Assembly (NCBI GenBank): GCA_030593885.1
Contig: JAUVGH010000018.1
Coordinates: 1-41,073, forward strand
Direction: 5' to 3'
From: Methanomassiliicoccales archaeon
GTDB lineage: Archaea > Thermoplasmatota > Thermoplasmata > RBG-16-68-12 > SOIM01
DNA: 41,073 nt
The notes under the pieces are model-generated. The model worked only from the letters and a program-made list of their open reading frames with translations, had not been told where the DNA came from and did not search any database. A program made the translations under genes and the position numbers. How positions within the stretch are numbered: the stretch's first letter is position 1; every line of letters begins with the position of its first letter. This document shows positions 17,362-25,946 of the stretch, in pieces.

Positions 17362-19071
17362 CTACTTCATCTCGGGTTCTTTCTCGACTAGGGATTCATC
17401 AACTCTATCCTCATCGGTCACGGGAGACTCCTTCTCGTCCTCAGGTTCTTCCGAGGGTTCATCCCTTTCTTCCTTCTTGCCCGCCGATCTCACGAAGAGA
17501 AGTACGAGAAGTATCGCTAGAACAATTATGACTACAAGCAAAGGCAGGGTCCAGTCGATCGGCTCGGAGAAGCTTATGACGCTCTCACCAGCATTGGTCG
17601 TGGACCCGCCAACAATGGAGACTCCACTCACGGTCCCAACGTGTTCCCCGTCCTTGACCAGGTCGAAATCATAGGTTCCAGATGCGTATTCAAATGAGTA
17701 CGAACCATCTGCACCTGAAATGGCCAGATCCTTTCCGCTTCGTCTGACAACCACGCCTGAAACCGTATCGTCATCAGAGTCCTTGATGACACCGGTGACG
17801 AGTCCGGGCTGCAGAGCGTTCTTTACCATATCGATTCGGTCGGAAGCGAAGTTGAGCAAGGCCATGGCATACTGTGGATTGTGAGCACCCTGACTCTTGT
17901 CCGCAGTGACGAAACCGTAGGAATAATTGGCATCCTCATAATTGTCCATGGCAAGATCGATGGTGGTCAGGTCGAAACCGTAACGGGTGGCGTTCTCGAT
18001 CATAGAATATGCGATGCCGAGGTCGAAGGCGACCTGACCTCGCAGAGTTGAGGTACTGGACTGGTATGCGTTGACGGCCGTCAGAGCCTGATCAACGGAA
18101 AGATCGAATGTCCTGGGATTCCCGTTGTGGCAGTCCGCGCATGCCTCCGGTTTGAAGCTGAATGAGTGTCCAGTGATGTTCTGAGGAGGACCGGATGAAT
18201 ACAGGTGGCAGTCGGCACACAGAACGTCAGCCATGAAATCCTTCTTTGGAACGTCGGTGGGTTTGATGCCGCTGGTACCCTCTCTCATGGAAGATTGGGG
18301 GTGTCTGATCTCTTCGCCAGGCACAGTTGTTCCAGAATGACAGGTGGCGCACAGATCTGCCGGGTCCAGACGCAATTGGCTCTGATATGGTGAACCGTGT
18401 GGATCGTGGCACACGGCGCATGTTATTGGCTGGGGATCGGTCACAGGGAGTTGGGCAGTTCCGCCCTCGATGGTCTCCGCGATCGCGATCTGGGCAACGT
18501 GGCACCCTTGACAATCAGGATCTGTGGCAACGATACCTCCTGCGGCAGTGAGTGATATGGCGTGTTTTGAGTTCACCCATTCGTCGTAATACGGATGATA
18601 CGTCCTTGTGGTGTTGGCAATCTCGGACGTGTGGCATGTCCCGCATAGAGAGGGACCGTAGTCCACTGCATCAGATGAATCTGATAGCGACATGGGATCA
18701 GGACCGTGGCATGACTCACATGTCACATTCTTCAGGTATTCAGGTTCGTCGGTGGCGGGATCGAAGCCGTTGTGTTCTGGCTTATTGGCTCCGGTAGTGT
18801 GGCAGGTCTCGCACCAGTCCTTCTTCTCGGCCGATGTGTTCAGGGTGTCCCAGGCGCTCGCATGTGGGGATGTGATCCATGAACTGTACTGATCTGAATG
18901 ACAACCGGGCAATTCCTGACAGGTCACTGGACCTTGATAGTCGCCTGCGGCCCGCGTTTCTGGTGTATCCGCCTTCATATCAGTGGATACAAGACTGATT
19001 ATGGCGAAGAAAAACACTACAAGGGAAGCCGCGAATACCAGTACACCTAAGTCTCTCTTGGTGAGTTTCAT
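17362..19071 (-). CDS. Membrane-anchored nonaheme c-type cytochrome with carboxypeptidase-regulatory-like domain
   Basis: CQELPGCH (CX5CH), CETCH, CESCH, CGTCH, CQGCH, CAVCH, CATCH, CADCH, CADCH; GVVVRRSGKDLAISGADGSYSFEYASGTYDFDL; TM and acidic tail. Confidence 0.9.
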   Translation of the reverse strand: MKLTKRDLGVLVFAASLVVFFFAIISLVSTDMKADTPETRAAGDYQGPVTCQELPGCHSDQYSSWITSPHASAWDTLNTSAEKKDWCETCHTTGANKPEHNGFDPATDEPEYLKNVTCESCHGPDPMSLSDSSDAVDYGPSLCGTCHTSEIANTTRTYHPYYDEWVNSKHAISLTAAGGIVATDPDCQGCHVAQIAIAETIEGGTAQLPVTDPQPITCAVCHDPHGSPYQSQLRLDPADLCATCHSGTTVPGEEIRHPQSSMREGTSGIKPTDVPKKDFMADVLCADCHLYSSGPPQNITGHSFSFKPEACADCHNGNPRTFDLSVDQALTAVNAYQSSTSTLRGQVAFDLGIAYSMIENATRYGFDLTTIDLAMDNYEDANYSYGFVTADKSQGAHNPQYAMALLNFASDRIDMVKNALQPGLVTGVIKDSDDDTVSGVVVRRSGKDLAISGADGSYSFEYASGTYDFDLVKDGEHVGTVSGVSIVGGSTTNAGESVISFSEPIDWTLPLLVVIIVLAILLVLLFVRSAGKKEERDEPSEEPEDEKESPVTDEDRVDESLVEKEPEMK

Positions 19072-19086
19072 CCCCTTCCTCTCCGT

Positions 19087-19106
19087 AAATCGGTTTTTGC
19101 CGATTT
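19087..19106. repeat. Perfect inverted repeat in the leader region of the 19071 cytochrome gene
   Basis: AAATCGG-TTTTTG-CCGATTT between the TATA-like box and the ATG. Confidence 0.5.
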
Positions 19107-19110
19107 GGTA

Positions 19111-19141
19111 ACGACGACAAGATATATCTAACTTCCCGAAA
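19111..19141 (-). promoter_or_regulatory. Putative promoter of 19071 cytochrome gene, conserved with 13268-13298
   Basis: ACGACGACAagaTATATCTAaCTTcCcgAAA; see paired block. Confidence 0.55.
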
Positions 19142-19171
19142 TCGCAACGGAATGTCGAATTCGGAAACCGG

Positions 19172-19825
19172 CTATTTGTTGGATGTTCTGTGCCTGATGG
19201 ATACTATGTCAAGGATCTTGCTGGAGTAGATGACCAACAGAACACCGATGATGCTTACAACTGCCACAATCACGTACAAGAGCTCAGGCGGGAATATCCA
19301 GGATGCGTGAAGATCCACGCCGAGGAACTCCCAGAGCGGCTCCATAATGCTGACCTTTCCGGCCATGGTGCCCCCGATGCTGCCGCCTGTGATGGAGAAG
19401 AAGTATCCCAGACCTCCGGTGGATACCATCATGAGGGACCTGTTCCTGGTGTCCCAGGATTCATCTCCGTAGGTCAAGTTGAAGGCTATCAACAGCATCC
19501 AGAGCTCTGTTGCCGCAACCGTGACCATGACCTTGTTGAGAGTGATGGAAGAGGTTTGGAGAGTGCCTTCAGGAACAAGACTCGATCCGGTATATGCTGA
19601 TAGCAGCAGGCCGACGACCCCGCCGATGGCCGCCAGCAGAATGGTCGGTGAAGAATACTCGGACGCCTTCAGCAACACTCTTCGAAGGAATCCGCCTTTC
19701 TCTCCCAGGAATCTGCCCCAAAGCATGTCGATGACCTTGATCGCAATGCAGATGAACGCCAGTGTGAGCATTCCACCGTGAAGCTCGATGGTGACTGAAT
19801 GAACGGCTCTCATATCAAACGTCAT
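19172..19825 (-). CDS. Integral membrane protein (about 4-5 TM) of unknown function, possible electron-transfer subunit
   Basis: Start at MTFDMRAVHSVTIELHGGMLTLAF (19825; track ORF starts 19909), overlapping upstream gene; hydrophobic with N-terminal His residues. Confidence 0.65.
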   Translation of the reverse strand: MTFDMRAVHSVTIELHGGMLTLAFICIAIKVIDMLWGRFLGEKGGFLRRVLLKASEYSSPTILLAAIGGVVGLLLSAYTGSSLVPEGTLQTSSITLNKVMVTVAATELWMLLIAFNLTYGDESWDTRNRSLMMVSTGGLGYFFSITGGSIGGTMAGKVSIMEPLWEFLGVDLHASWIFPPELLYVIVAVVSIIGVLLVIYSSKILDIVSIRHRTSNK

Positions 19826-20816
19826 GATCCTCCTCCTTTGATTCCTTGGACTTGGTGATCTTGTAGCCGATGATCCCGGCAAAGACGACCGCTTCGGTGA
19901 CAATAACAATCTGGATGATCCAGGCGGTCATGTTCGGGACTTCAGGCCTCTTCTGGATCGAGAGTGTGAAGACGGCCGTATCCGTGACCAAGGGGCCGTT
20001 GCCAGTATCGCGATTCGCTATTATCTGGTACTCGAGCTGGACCTCCGTTCCCTGGGCAGGAACGGAGCCTTCGAACACCCATCCATTCTCATCCTCAATC
20101 GAGGTGTTGGTCATCTCGATGGAATCGAACTGCAATCCTCCGACCTCCCTCCAGTGCAAGAAGACCTTGGTCGCATTCACAACAGATGCCTGCATAACGG
20201 TTGGCTCCTCGAAATAACCGGTCGAGACGGGACTATGCTCAATGGTGGGCAAACCCGGAGGCAATGGACTGACCTCAACGCTGATGATCCCTGAGTAATC
20301 CTCCCACAATGGGTTCCTGGCAATGCTACCGTGGTGGACCCGGACGTACAGGTTGTAAGTGCCCGGAGTTGCTGGAGCGGCCAGACTCCATTTGAATGTG
20401 ACCGTCTCCCCTGAGGCCGGTGAGTGCTTCTCCACGTAGTTGTGGGCATCATCACCCGCACCCCCGTTTGGATCCTGAGATATGGTCCACCCCTGACTTG
20501 AAGGATGATCGTCCGAACCCGTCTGAGAACCCAGCAAGAACACGCCGACGAGGGAGTCACCGCCCAACTGAACGAGTGTCACGTTGACGGTCAGAGCAAC
20601 GTTCTGACCGGAAAGAACCGAGGTCTTGTCAAGTTCAACCTGAATCTCGCCCGCTCCCTGATTCGCGTCTCCCAAATGGCAGGATGTCCCGCAGTTGTAG
20701 TCCTGAGTATCATCCCGCCAACCTCCGCTGTAGGCATTGACGAGGCCTGCCACGAGTATTCCGGAGAGAACGAGAAAAGCAATGATGGAACCGATCTTCT
20801 TGACCTTTTTGTTCAT
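19815..20816 (-). CDS. Secreted choice-of-anchor V/Reeler-like protein with CX3CH motif and TM anchor
   Basis: DYNCGTSCHLGDANQGAGEIQVELD, DHPSSQGWTISQD, YNLYVRVHHGSIA; C-terminal TM. Confidence 0.75.
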   Translation of the reverse strand: MNKKVKKIGSIIAFLVLSGILVAGLVNAYSGGWRDDTQDYNCGTSCHLGDANQGAGEIQVELDKTSVLSGQNVALTVNVTLVQLGGDSLVGVFLLGSQTGSDDHPSSQGWTISQDPNGGAGDDAHNYVEKHSPASGETVTFKWSLAAPATPGTYNLYVRVHHGSIARNPLWEDYSGIISVEVSPLPPGLPTIEHSPVSTGYFEEPTVMQASVVNATKVFLHWREVGGLQFDSIEMTNTSIEDENGWVFEGSVPAQGTEVQLEYQIIANRDTGNGPLVTDTAVFTLSIQKRPEVPNMTAWIIQIVIVTEAVVFAGIIGYKITKSKESKEEDHDV

Positions 20817-20914
20817 TCTCCTTCGACCTTCCGAATCTGAACCGAACTTGTCGTATTCATTCCCAGTCCATCCGCCTTCTGCTCGAAATCTGTGCCGTTA
20901 GTCATCAAGTTACA

Positions 20915-22504
20915 TCACTTCTCTCTCAACCTGAACCAATAGAACGCCACTACCAGTATTGTGACGACGATGATTATGATGATGAGGATGATGTAGCCAG
21001 TATAGTCATAGGTCACAGGTGGGAAGTTGTAGGTTCCCACATCAACGAGTTCACCAGCGGTCACATCAACATCACGTATTGTACCGATATTCTCTCCGTT
21101 CATCTCGACCTCGAATGTGAACTGGCCTGGTGCGTGATCGAAACTGAAGCTACCGTTCGGGAGCGTCTCATTCACGAGCACGAACCCGTTCCTCAAGATC
21201 TTGGCTCCGAAAACCGGATCTCCGTTGTCGTCCTCAAGTTTGCCACTGACAGTTCCAGTTTGAAGAAGGGCTATCACCTCGTTCGCTTTGCCGTTCGAGT
21301 AGTTCAAGAGATTCCATGCATAGGTAGGATTGTGCACACCCTGACTGCCATCAGCCTCGACATAGGTGAGAGAATACTTCGCATCATCGCACAGGGCTTG
21401 GGCTTGATCCCTGACCGCCTGAGAAAAGCCCAGCTTCTCTGCATCGGACAGCAGTTGAGAGGCTTCAGTGGCGTTGTTCGTGGTTGCGAAGATGTAGTCA
21501 TGTGTGCTGCCTTTCCAATACTCGATTAGGGCATCGGACTGGGCCACGTCCAGCTGTGGCAAGGCGCTTCCATCATGACATTCCGCGCAGGCCTCGGGTT
21601 TGGGCTTGAACTCGTGTCCGGTGATTCGTGGAGGGCCAGCGGTCGCATACATGTGACAGTCCATGCAGAGTGTCGTCGGCATGTGGGTCGAGGATGGGAC
21701 CTCTGAAGTGGGTATCTCGCTCACACCATCCCGCATGGCAGATTGTGGATGTTCAAGAGGGCCTCCAGGTGGGGGGTCAGTGGGATGGTGGCAAGACGCG
21801 CACAGTTCGGCGATAGGTTTCCTGAGCTGATATGGATTGGCAGATCCGTGTGGATCGTGACAGGTCGGACAGGTTATCGGCTGGGGATCATTGAGAGGGC
21901 CGGTGAAGGTCCCGCCTTCGAAAATCTCCACGATAGCCACCTGGGAAACGTGACATGTCTGGCAATTGGGATCTGTCACCACCTGTCCGCCCGCCAAATC
22001 AAGTGAACGCGAATGGGAAGAATTGATCCATTCATTGTAGTATGGATGATACTTCCTTGCCGAGTTTCCTTCGGTGGCGATCCGATGACAGGTGGAGCAT
22101 ACATCGGCTGAATAATCGACGGTTGAGCTCGGTCCACCAGGAGCGTTCATGGGATCAGGACCGTGGCATGACTCACAGGTCACATTCTTCAGGTATTCAG
22201 GCTGGTCGGTGGCGGGATCGAAGCCGTTGTGATCTGTGTCATTGGCCCCAGTAGTGTGGCAGGTCTCACACCATTCCTCTTTCTGACCAGATGCGAGGAG
22301 TGAATTCCATGCATTGGAGTGAGGAGTGGCGTTCCAACTTGTGATCGTGCCGTCATGACAAGAGGCTCCTGCACAAGTTGTGTAGCCTTGGTAATCTCCC
22401 TGAGCTCGGGTACCTTCCTCTGCCCCCGCAAGGCCGAGGATGACAAGAACGAACACAAGGAATCCAGCCCACGAAAGCATTAAGACAATTCTCTTTCGAG
22501 TCAA
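20915..22504 (-). CDS. Membrane-anchored nonaheme c-type cytochrome with carboxypeptidase-regulatory-like domain
   Basis: CAGASCH (CX4CH), CETCH, CESCH, CSTCH, CQTCH, CPTCH, CASCH, CMDCH, CAECH; GKLEDDNGDPVFGAKILRNGFVLVNETLPNGSFSFDHAPGQFTF; TM. Confidence 0.9.
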   Translation of the reverse strand: MTRKRIVLMLSWAGFLVFVLVILGLAGAEEGTRAQGDYQGYTTCAGASCHDGTITSWNATPHSNAWNSLLASGQKEEWCETCHTTGANDTDHNGFDPATDQPEYLKNVTCESCHGPDPMNAPGGPSSTVDYSADVCSTCHRIATEGNSARKYHPYYNEWINSSHSRSLDLAGGQVVTDPNCQTCHVSQVAIVEIFEGGTFTGPLNDPQPITCPTCHDPHGSANPYQLRKPIAELCASCHHPTDPPPGGPLEHPQSAMRDGVSEIPTSEVPSSTHMPTTLCMDCHMYATAGPPRITGHEFKPKPEACAECHDGSALPQLDVAQSDALIEYWKGSTHDYIFATTNNATEASQLLSDAEKLGFSQAVRDQAQALCDDAKYSLTYVEADGSQGVHNPTYAWNLLNYSNGKANEVIALLQTGTVSGKLEDDNGDPVFGAKILRNGFVLVNETLPNGSFSFDHAPGQFTFEVEMNGENIGTIRDVDVTAGELVDVGTYNFPPVTYDYTGYIILIIIIIVVTILVVAFYWFRLREK

Positions 22505-22538
22505 GTAAGACCCCCTACTCCAGGCTTGCTGGGAATGG

Positions 22539-22553
22539 TATTACAGTGTAATA
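22539..22553. promoter_or_regulatory. Putative operator TATTACA-G-TGTAATA
   Basis: Perfect 7-bp inverted repeat overlapping a minus-strand TATA-like sequence upstream of the 22504 cytochrome gene; related copies at 26899, 26922 and 33517. Confidence 0.55.
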
Positions 22554-22667
22554 ATATAAAACCCTTCTCCAGCTCGAATACTTGATATCTCACTAACATC
22601 ACGGTCCTACCAGATTGTCTCCACCGTCTATCATATTACCGTTGAGAAGCACTTCGGTCGCGAGGTT

Positions 22668-24254
22668 CTAGGTCTCTTCTTCGGGTTCGGGTTCCTCCTC
22701 CTCAGGTTTCTTGGGTGCAATCTTCCGCATCCTGTAGAACATGAAAATAACGAGTACAACCAGAAGGGCTATGACAATGACAGCCATCATTAGAGGTATG
22801 AAAAGTGACTCCTCGGTAATGGTCACGTCCCCAACATCAGTTGTCTGCTGGCTCTGGACCGTGACCAGGTCAACGCTTCCAACCAGGTCCCCCTTGAGCT
22901 TCAAGTTGAACGAATGAGTTCCTGGGGCGAATGCGAACGAGAATGTCCCATTGCTACCGGTTGTCGCCATGGTCATCCCATCAGTCACAACCACCACACC
23001 CTCAACCGGATTGCCGGATTCATCAATGACCCTTCCCTCTACAGTTCCAGGTGTGAGAAGCCCGATGATCTCATTGCTCTTGTTCTCGGCAAAGCCCAGA
23101 AGCTGTTGGGCGAAGACTGGATTGTGAGACCCTCCGCTGCCATCGGCGACAACGAAGGTGAGAGAATAATTCGCCTGTTCGTGCAATTCTCTGGCCAGGT
23201 CAATAGTACTATCTGAGAAGCCGTAGTCCGGGGCATCATCGATTGCCTTTCCAGCAAGAACCACCAATGCCTGGACGTCAATGGCCTTGGTCCATGTCTG
23301 GGTCTTCCATTCGGTTATCTGGACCTGCGCTGTGTCGTTCGAATATATTGGGGGGGTGCTTGTGTGACATTCGACGCAGGCCTCCGCTTTAGGCGTGAAA
23401 CTGTGCCCGGTCACATTGGTCTGCTTGTTCATGTAGACGTGACAGTCGGCGCAAGTTACGTCAGGCATGAAGGGATCACCGAGAATCGGTGCCCCGCTTC
23501 TCCCCTCCCTCATCGAGGATTGCGGATGATAGATGGGGTCTCCAGGCAGCGCCCCAGATGGATTGTGACAATCAGCGCAAAGCTCGTCTGCAGGCTTTCT
23601 GAGCTGATTGGGGTTGTCTGAGTTATGAGGATCGTGACATCTTGAACATGTGATACTGTATTGCGCGTTATCGAGTGTCGTCGCATCATCATCGAAGTAC
23701 TCTTCCACAGAATGGCAGATTAGGCAATCTTCTTCAGCGGCTCCGGAGGCACCTTTGAGGCCCAGCAGTGATTGGGCGTGTCCGCTCTGGTTCCACTCTT
23801 CATAATACGGGTGGTGTTCCTCCTGGTGGCACACAGCACCGCAAACAAACGCTGATAGGCTGACCTCCATTGGGCTGGTACCAGATACGATATGAGCTTC
23901 TCCGGGTCCGTGACATGCCTCGCATTGAGTACCCTGCATGGCGACAGGAAGATCGGTCGCGGGGTCAAAACCATCCTGGCCGGTCAGATTATACCCGGTT
24001 ACGTGGCAAACCTCGCAGGCCTCGATCTTGGAGCTCGAGTTGTTCAGGGTGTCCCAAGCTGTTGGATGATGTGTGGAGTTCCAACCATCGTGCTTATCGG
24101 GATGACATCCCATGCATTCATCCGACCCCACATAGTTCTCACCGGCCCGCGTTTCCACCTCATCGGCGTATGCAGGTGGTTGAAATAGAATAACCAGGAG
24201 AAAAACCAGAAACGCCACGAACAGGATGCTCAGAAACAGGTTCCTTTTGATCAT
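22668..24254 (-). CDS. Membrane-anchored nonaheme c-type cytochrome with carboxypeptidase-regulatory-like domain
   Basis: CMGCH, CEVCH, CEACH, CGAVCH (CX3CH), CLICH, CSRCH, CADCH, CADCH, CVECH; GRVIDESGNPVEGVVVVTDGMTMATTGSNGTFSFAFAPGTHSF; TM and PEEEEPEPEEET tail. Confidence 0.9.
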   Translation of the reverse strand: MIKRNLFLSILFVAFLVFLLVILFQPPAYADEVETRAGENYVGSDECMGCHPDKHDGWNSTHHPTAWDTLNNSSSKIEACEVCHVTGYNLTGQDGFDPATDLPVAMQGTQCEACHGPGEAHIVSGTSPMEVSLSAFVCGAVCHQEEHHPYYEEWNQSGHAQSLLGLKGASGAAEEDCLICHSVEEYFDDDATTLDNAQYSITCSRCHDPHNSDNPNQLRKPADELCADCHNPSGALPGDPIYHPQSSMREGRSGAPILGDPFMPDVTCADCHVYMNKQTNVTGHSFTPKAEACVECHTSTPPIYSNDTAQVQITEWKTQTWTKAIDVQALVVLAGKAIDDAPDYGFSDSTIDLARELHEQANYSLTFVVADGSGGSHNPVFAQQLLGFAENKSNEIIGLLTPGTVEGRVIDESGNPVEGVVVVTDGMTMATTGSNGTFSFAFAPGTHSFNLKLKGDLVGSVDLVTVQSQQTTDVGDVTITEESLFIPLMMAVIVIALLVVLVIFMFYRMRKIAPKKPEEEEPEPEEET

Positions 24255-24340
24255 CGGTTACACATCCGTACGATTTTTGGGGACATATATAATCCTTTCT
24301 GAGAAGTGTTTGGCAACTGACGACAGAACGATCAGGAGCA

Positions 24341-24577
24341 TCATTCGGCCTCCTGAGCGGGTTCTTCTTCGCGCACAGCCTCCTTCTTCCATGAGTCAGG
24401 ATACCTGAAGATACGATATGCGAACATCACCTGGGCAAGCACAATGAAGCCTATCCCAAATAAGAAGACGCTCTCCTGATATTCTCCAAGATATCCATTG
24501 TAAGCAGCATATATGAACGATGCGACACTTATCGCGGCGAGGGTGTACACCAAGTATAGACCCATATTGGATCTCAT
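24341..24577 (-). CDS. Small membrane protein, paralog of 13366..13680 (family B)
   Basis: See 13366..13680; last gene of second cyt b cassette. Confidence 0.68.
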   Translation of the reverse strand: MRSNMGLYLVYTLAAISVASFIYAAYNGYLGEYQESVFLFGIGFIVLAQVMFAYRIFRYPDSWKKEAVREEEPAQEAE

Positions 24578-24867
24578 CTCTCTCCGCCCTCCCTGTCAAC
24601 GTGGATCTCCAGGAACCTCAGTCTCTTCTTCTGCCGTCCTTTGAGCTTGTCGACATTATAGAATATCGATACGATGGAGTACATGAGAACCAGTGTGAGA
24701 TACGTGGACACCAAGAACAGAATGAGGAGGAGGATGTCGAACCCTTTCAGGAGGTTGGAGAAGGAATATGTCATGAACCACAGGGTGGCACCCGAGAGCG
24801 ATATCAGTAGAAGGGTGTAGACCAGGATCCTTGCACCTGGAGATCTCGCTTTCGTTTTGGCTTTCAT
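24574..24867 (-). CDS. Small membrane protein, paralog of 13673..13963 (family A)
   Basis: See 13673..13963; ATGA-type overlaps with neighbours. Confidence 0.68.
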   Translation of the reverse strand: MKAKTKARSPGARILVYTLLLISLSGATLWFMTYSFSNLLKGFDILLLILFLVSTYLTLVLMYSIVSIFYNVDKLKGRQKKRLRFLEIHVDREGGER

Positions 24868-25241
24868 AAGAACCCCATGACCGTGAATGCTGCCCAGAAT
24901 GCCATCAGAGCCAGTATGATCGCGAAGAAGATCAGCCTCTTGCGTGGATGTTTTTCCTCTGACTTGTCGAGAAATGGCATAGCCAAGAGGAGGATGACGA
25001 CTGCAAAGACGACCAGAGCGCCGAACAATGGGGAGACGAGGTCGATCATCTCCAGAACTCCCACGAAGAATATGCTGGGGAATCCAAAGGGCTCGGGTCT
25101 GCGGAGGGCGGCGGCTATCAAGATGATGCCAGTAATCAAGAATACCACTCCAATCTCTTCCATTATGTGATTGGGAAGGAAAGGTCTGGAACGTTCTTCG
25201 GATCCCGCCTCGGATTCTTTCTCTGGTTCTATTTCAGTCAC
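24864..25241 (-). CDS. Cyt b subunit IV-like protein with degenerate Qo motif
   Basis: GTG start at 25241 overlaps the cyt b stop (track ORF starts 25334). FGFPSIFFVGVLEMIDLVSPLFGALVVFAVVILLLAMPFLDKS aligns with the PEWY region of 13972..14433 but reads PSIF. Confidence 0.72.
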   Translation of the reverse strand: MTEIEPEKESEAGSEERSRPFLPNHIMEEIGVVFLITGIILIAAALRRPEPFGFPSIFFVGVLEMIDLVSPLFGALVVFAVVILLLAMPFLDKSEEKHPRKRLIFFAIILALMAFWAAFTVMGFL

Positions 25242-25942
25242 AGTGGACCACTTATCCCGTGCTTTCTGATAAGGTAGAAATGGACAAGGAGGAACAGAAT
25301 AATCGCAATTGGGAGTACGGTAACATGCATCCAATAGGATCCGGTGAGAGCTTCCCCGACAGTATCAGATGCCCAATTGAAGACACCGCCCACATGGGGA
25401 ATACCGCGAAGCCATCCGAAGGCCCCGGACATCGAAGTGATGGCGAATTCGGACCTCTCATCCATGGGGAGCACATATCCCGTGAGAACGAACAGGAACG
25501 TGAAGACGAGCAGGATCACCCCACCCATCCAGGTCAGTTCTCTGGGGTTCTTGTATGAACCAGTGATGAAGACCCTTAGAACATGGAGAAGCACGGCTAT
25601 GACCATTACATTCGCCGCCCAACTGTGGATGCTCTTTGCGTAAAAACCAAAAGGTAGCTCAGTGGAGATTATCTGGATGCTCCGTTGGGCCCCACCCTCG
25701 GATGGTTCGTAGTAGTTCGCCAGGAAGAACCCGGTCAAGGCCAGAATCAGGAATGCGACAAGAGTGACGCCTCCCAGACAATACGCGGGATTGAGGGCGT
25801 GCTTGGGGACGGTCTTACCCTCGGTCTCTTCCATGAAACGCTCAAGGCCACTTCTGGCGATTATCCAATCTCTTGATTTCGTGAACATCTTGCCTAGCGG
25901 GAGCAGGGCTTTGGATAGGGCACCAGTTGACTCCTTATCCAT
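25238..25942 (-). CDS. Cytochrome b N-terminal domain (cyt b6-like), second copy
   Basis: IHSWAANVMVIAVLLHVLRV and MHVTVLPIAIILFLLVHFYL ligand pairs; start at MDKESTG (25942) with GGAGG upstream. Confidence 0.9.
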   Translation of the reverse strand: MDKESTGALSKALLPLGKMFTKSRDWIIARSGLERFMEETEGKTVPKHALNPAYCLGGVTLVAFLILALTGFFLANYYEPSEGGAQRSIQIISTELPFGFYAKSIHSWAANVMVIAVLLHVLRVFITGSYKNPRELTWMGGVILLVFTFLFVLTGYVLPMDERSEFAITSMSGAFGWLRGIPHVGGVFNWASDTVGEALTGSYWMHVTVLPIAIILFLLVHFYLIRKHGISGPL

Positions 25943-25946
25943 GGTC

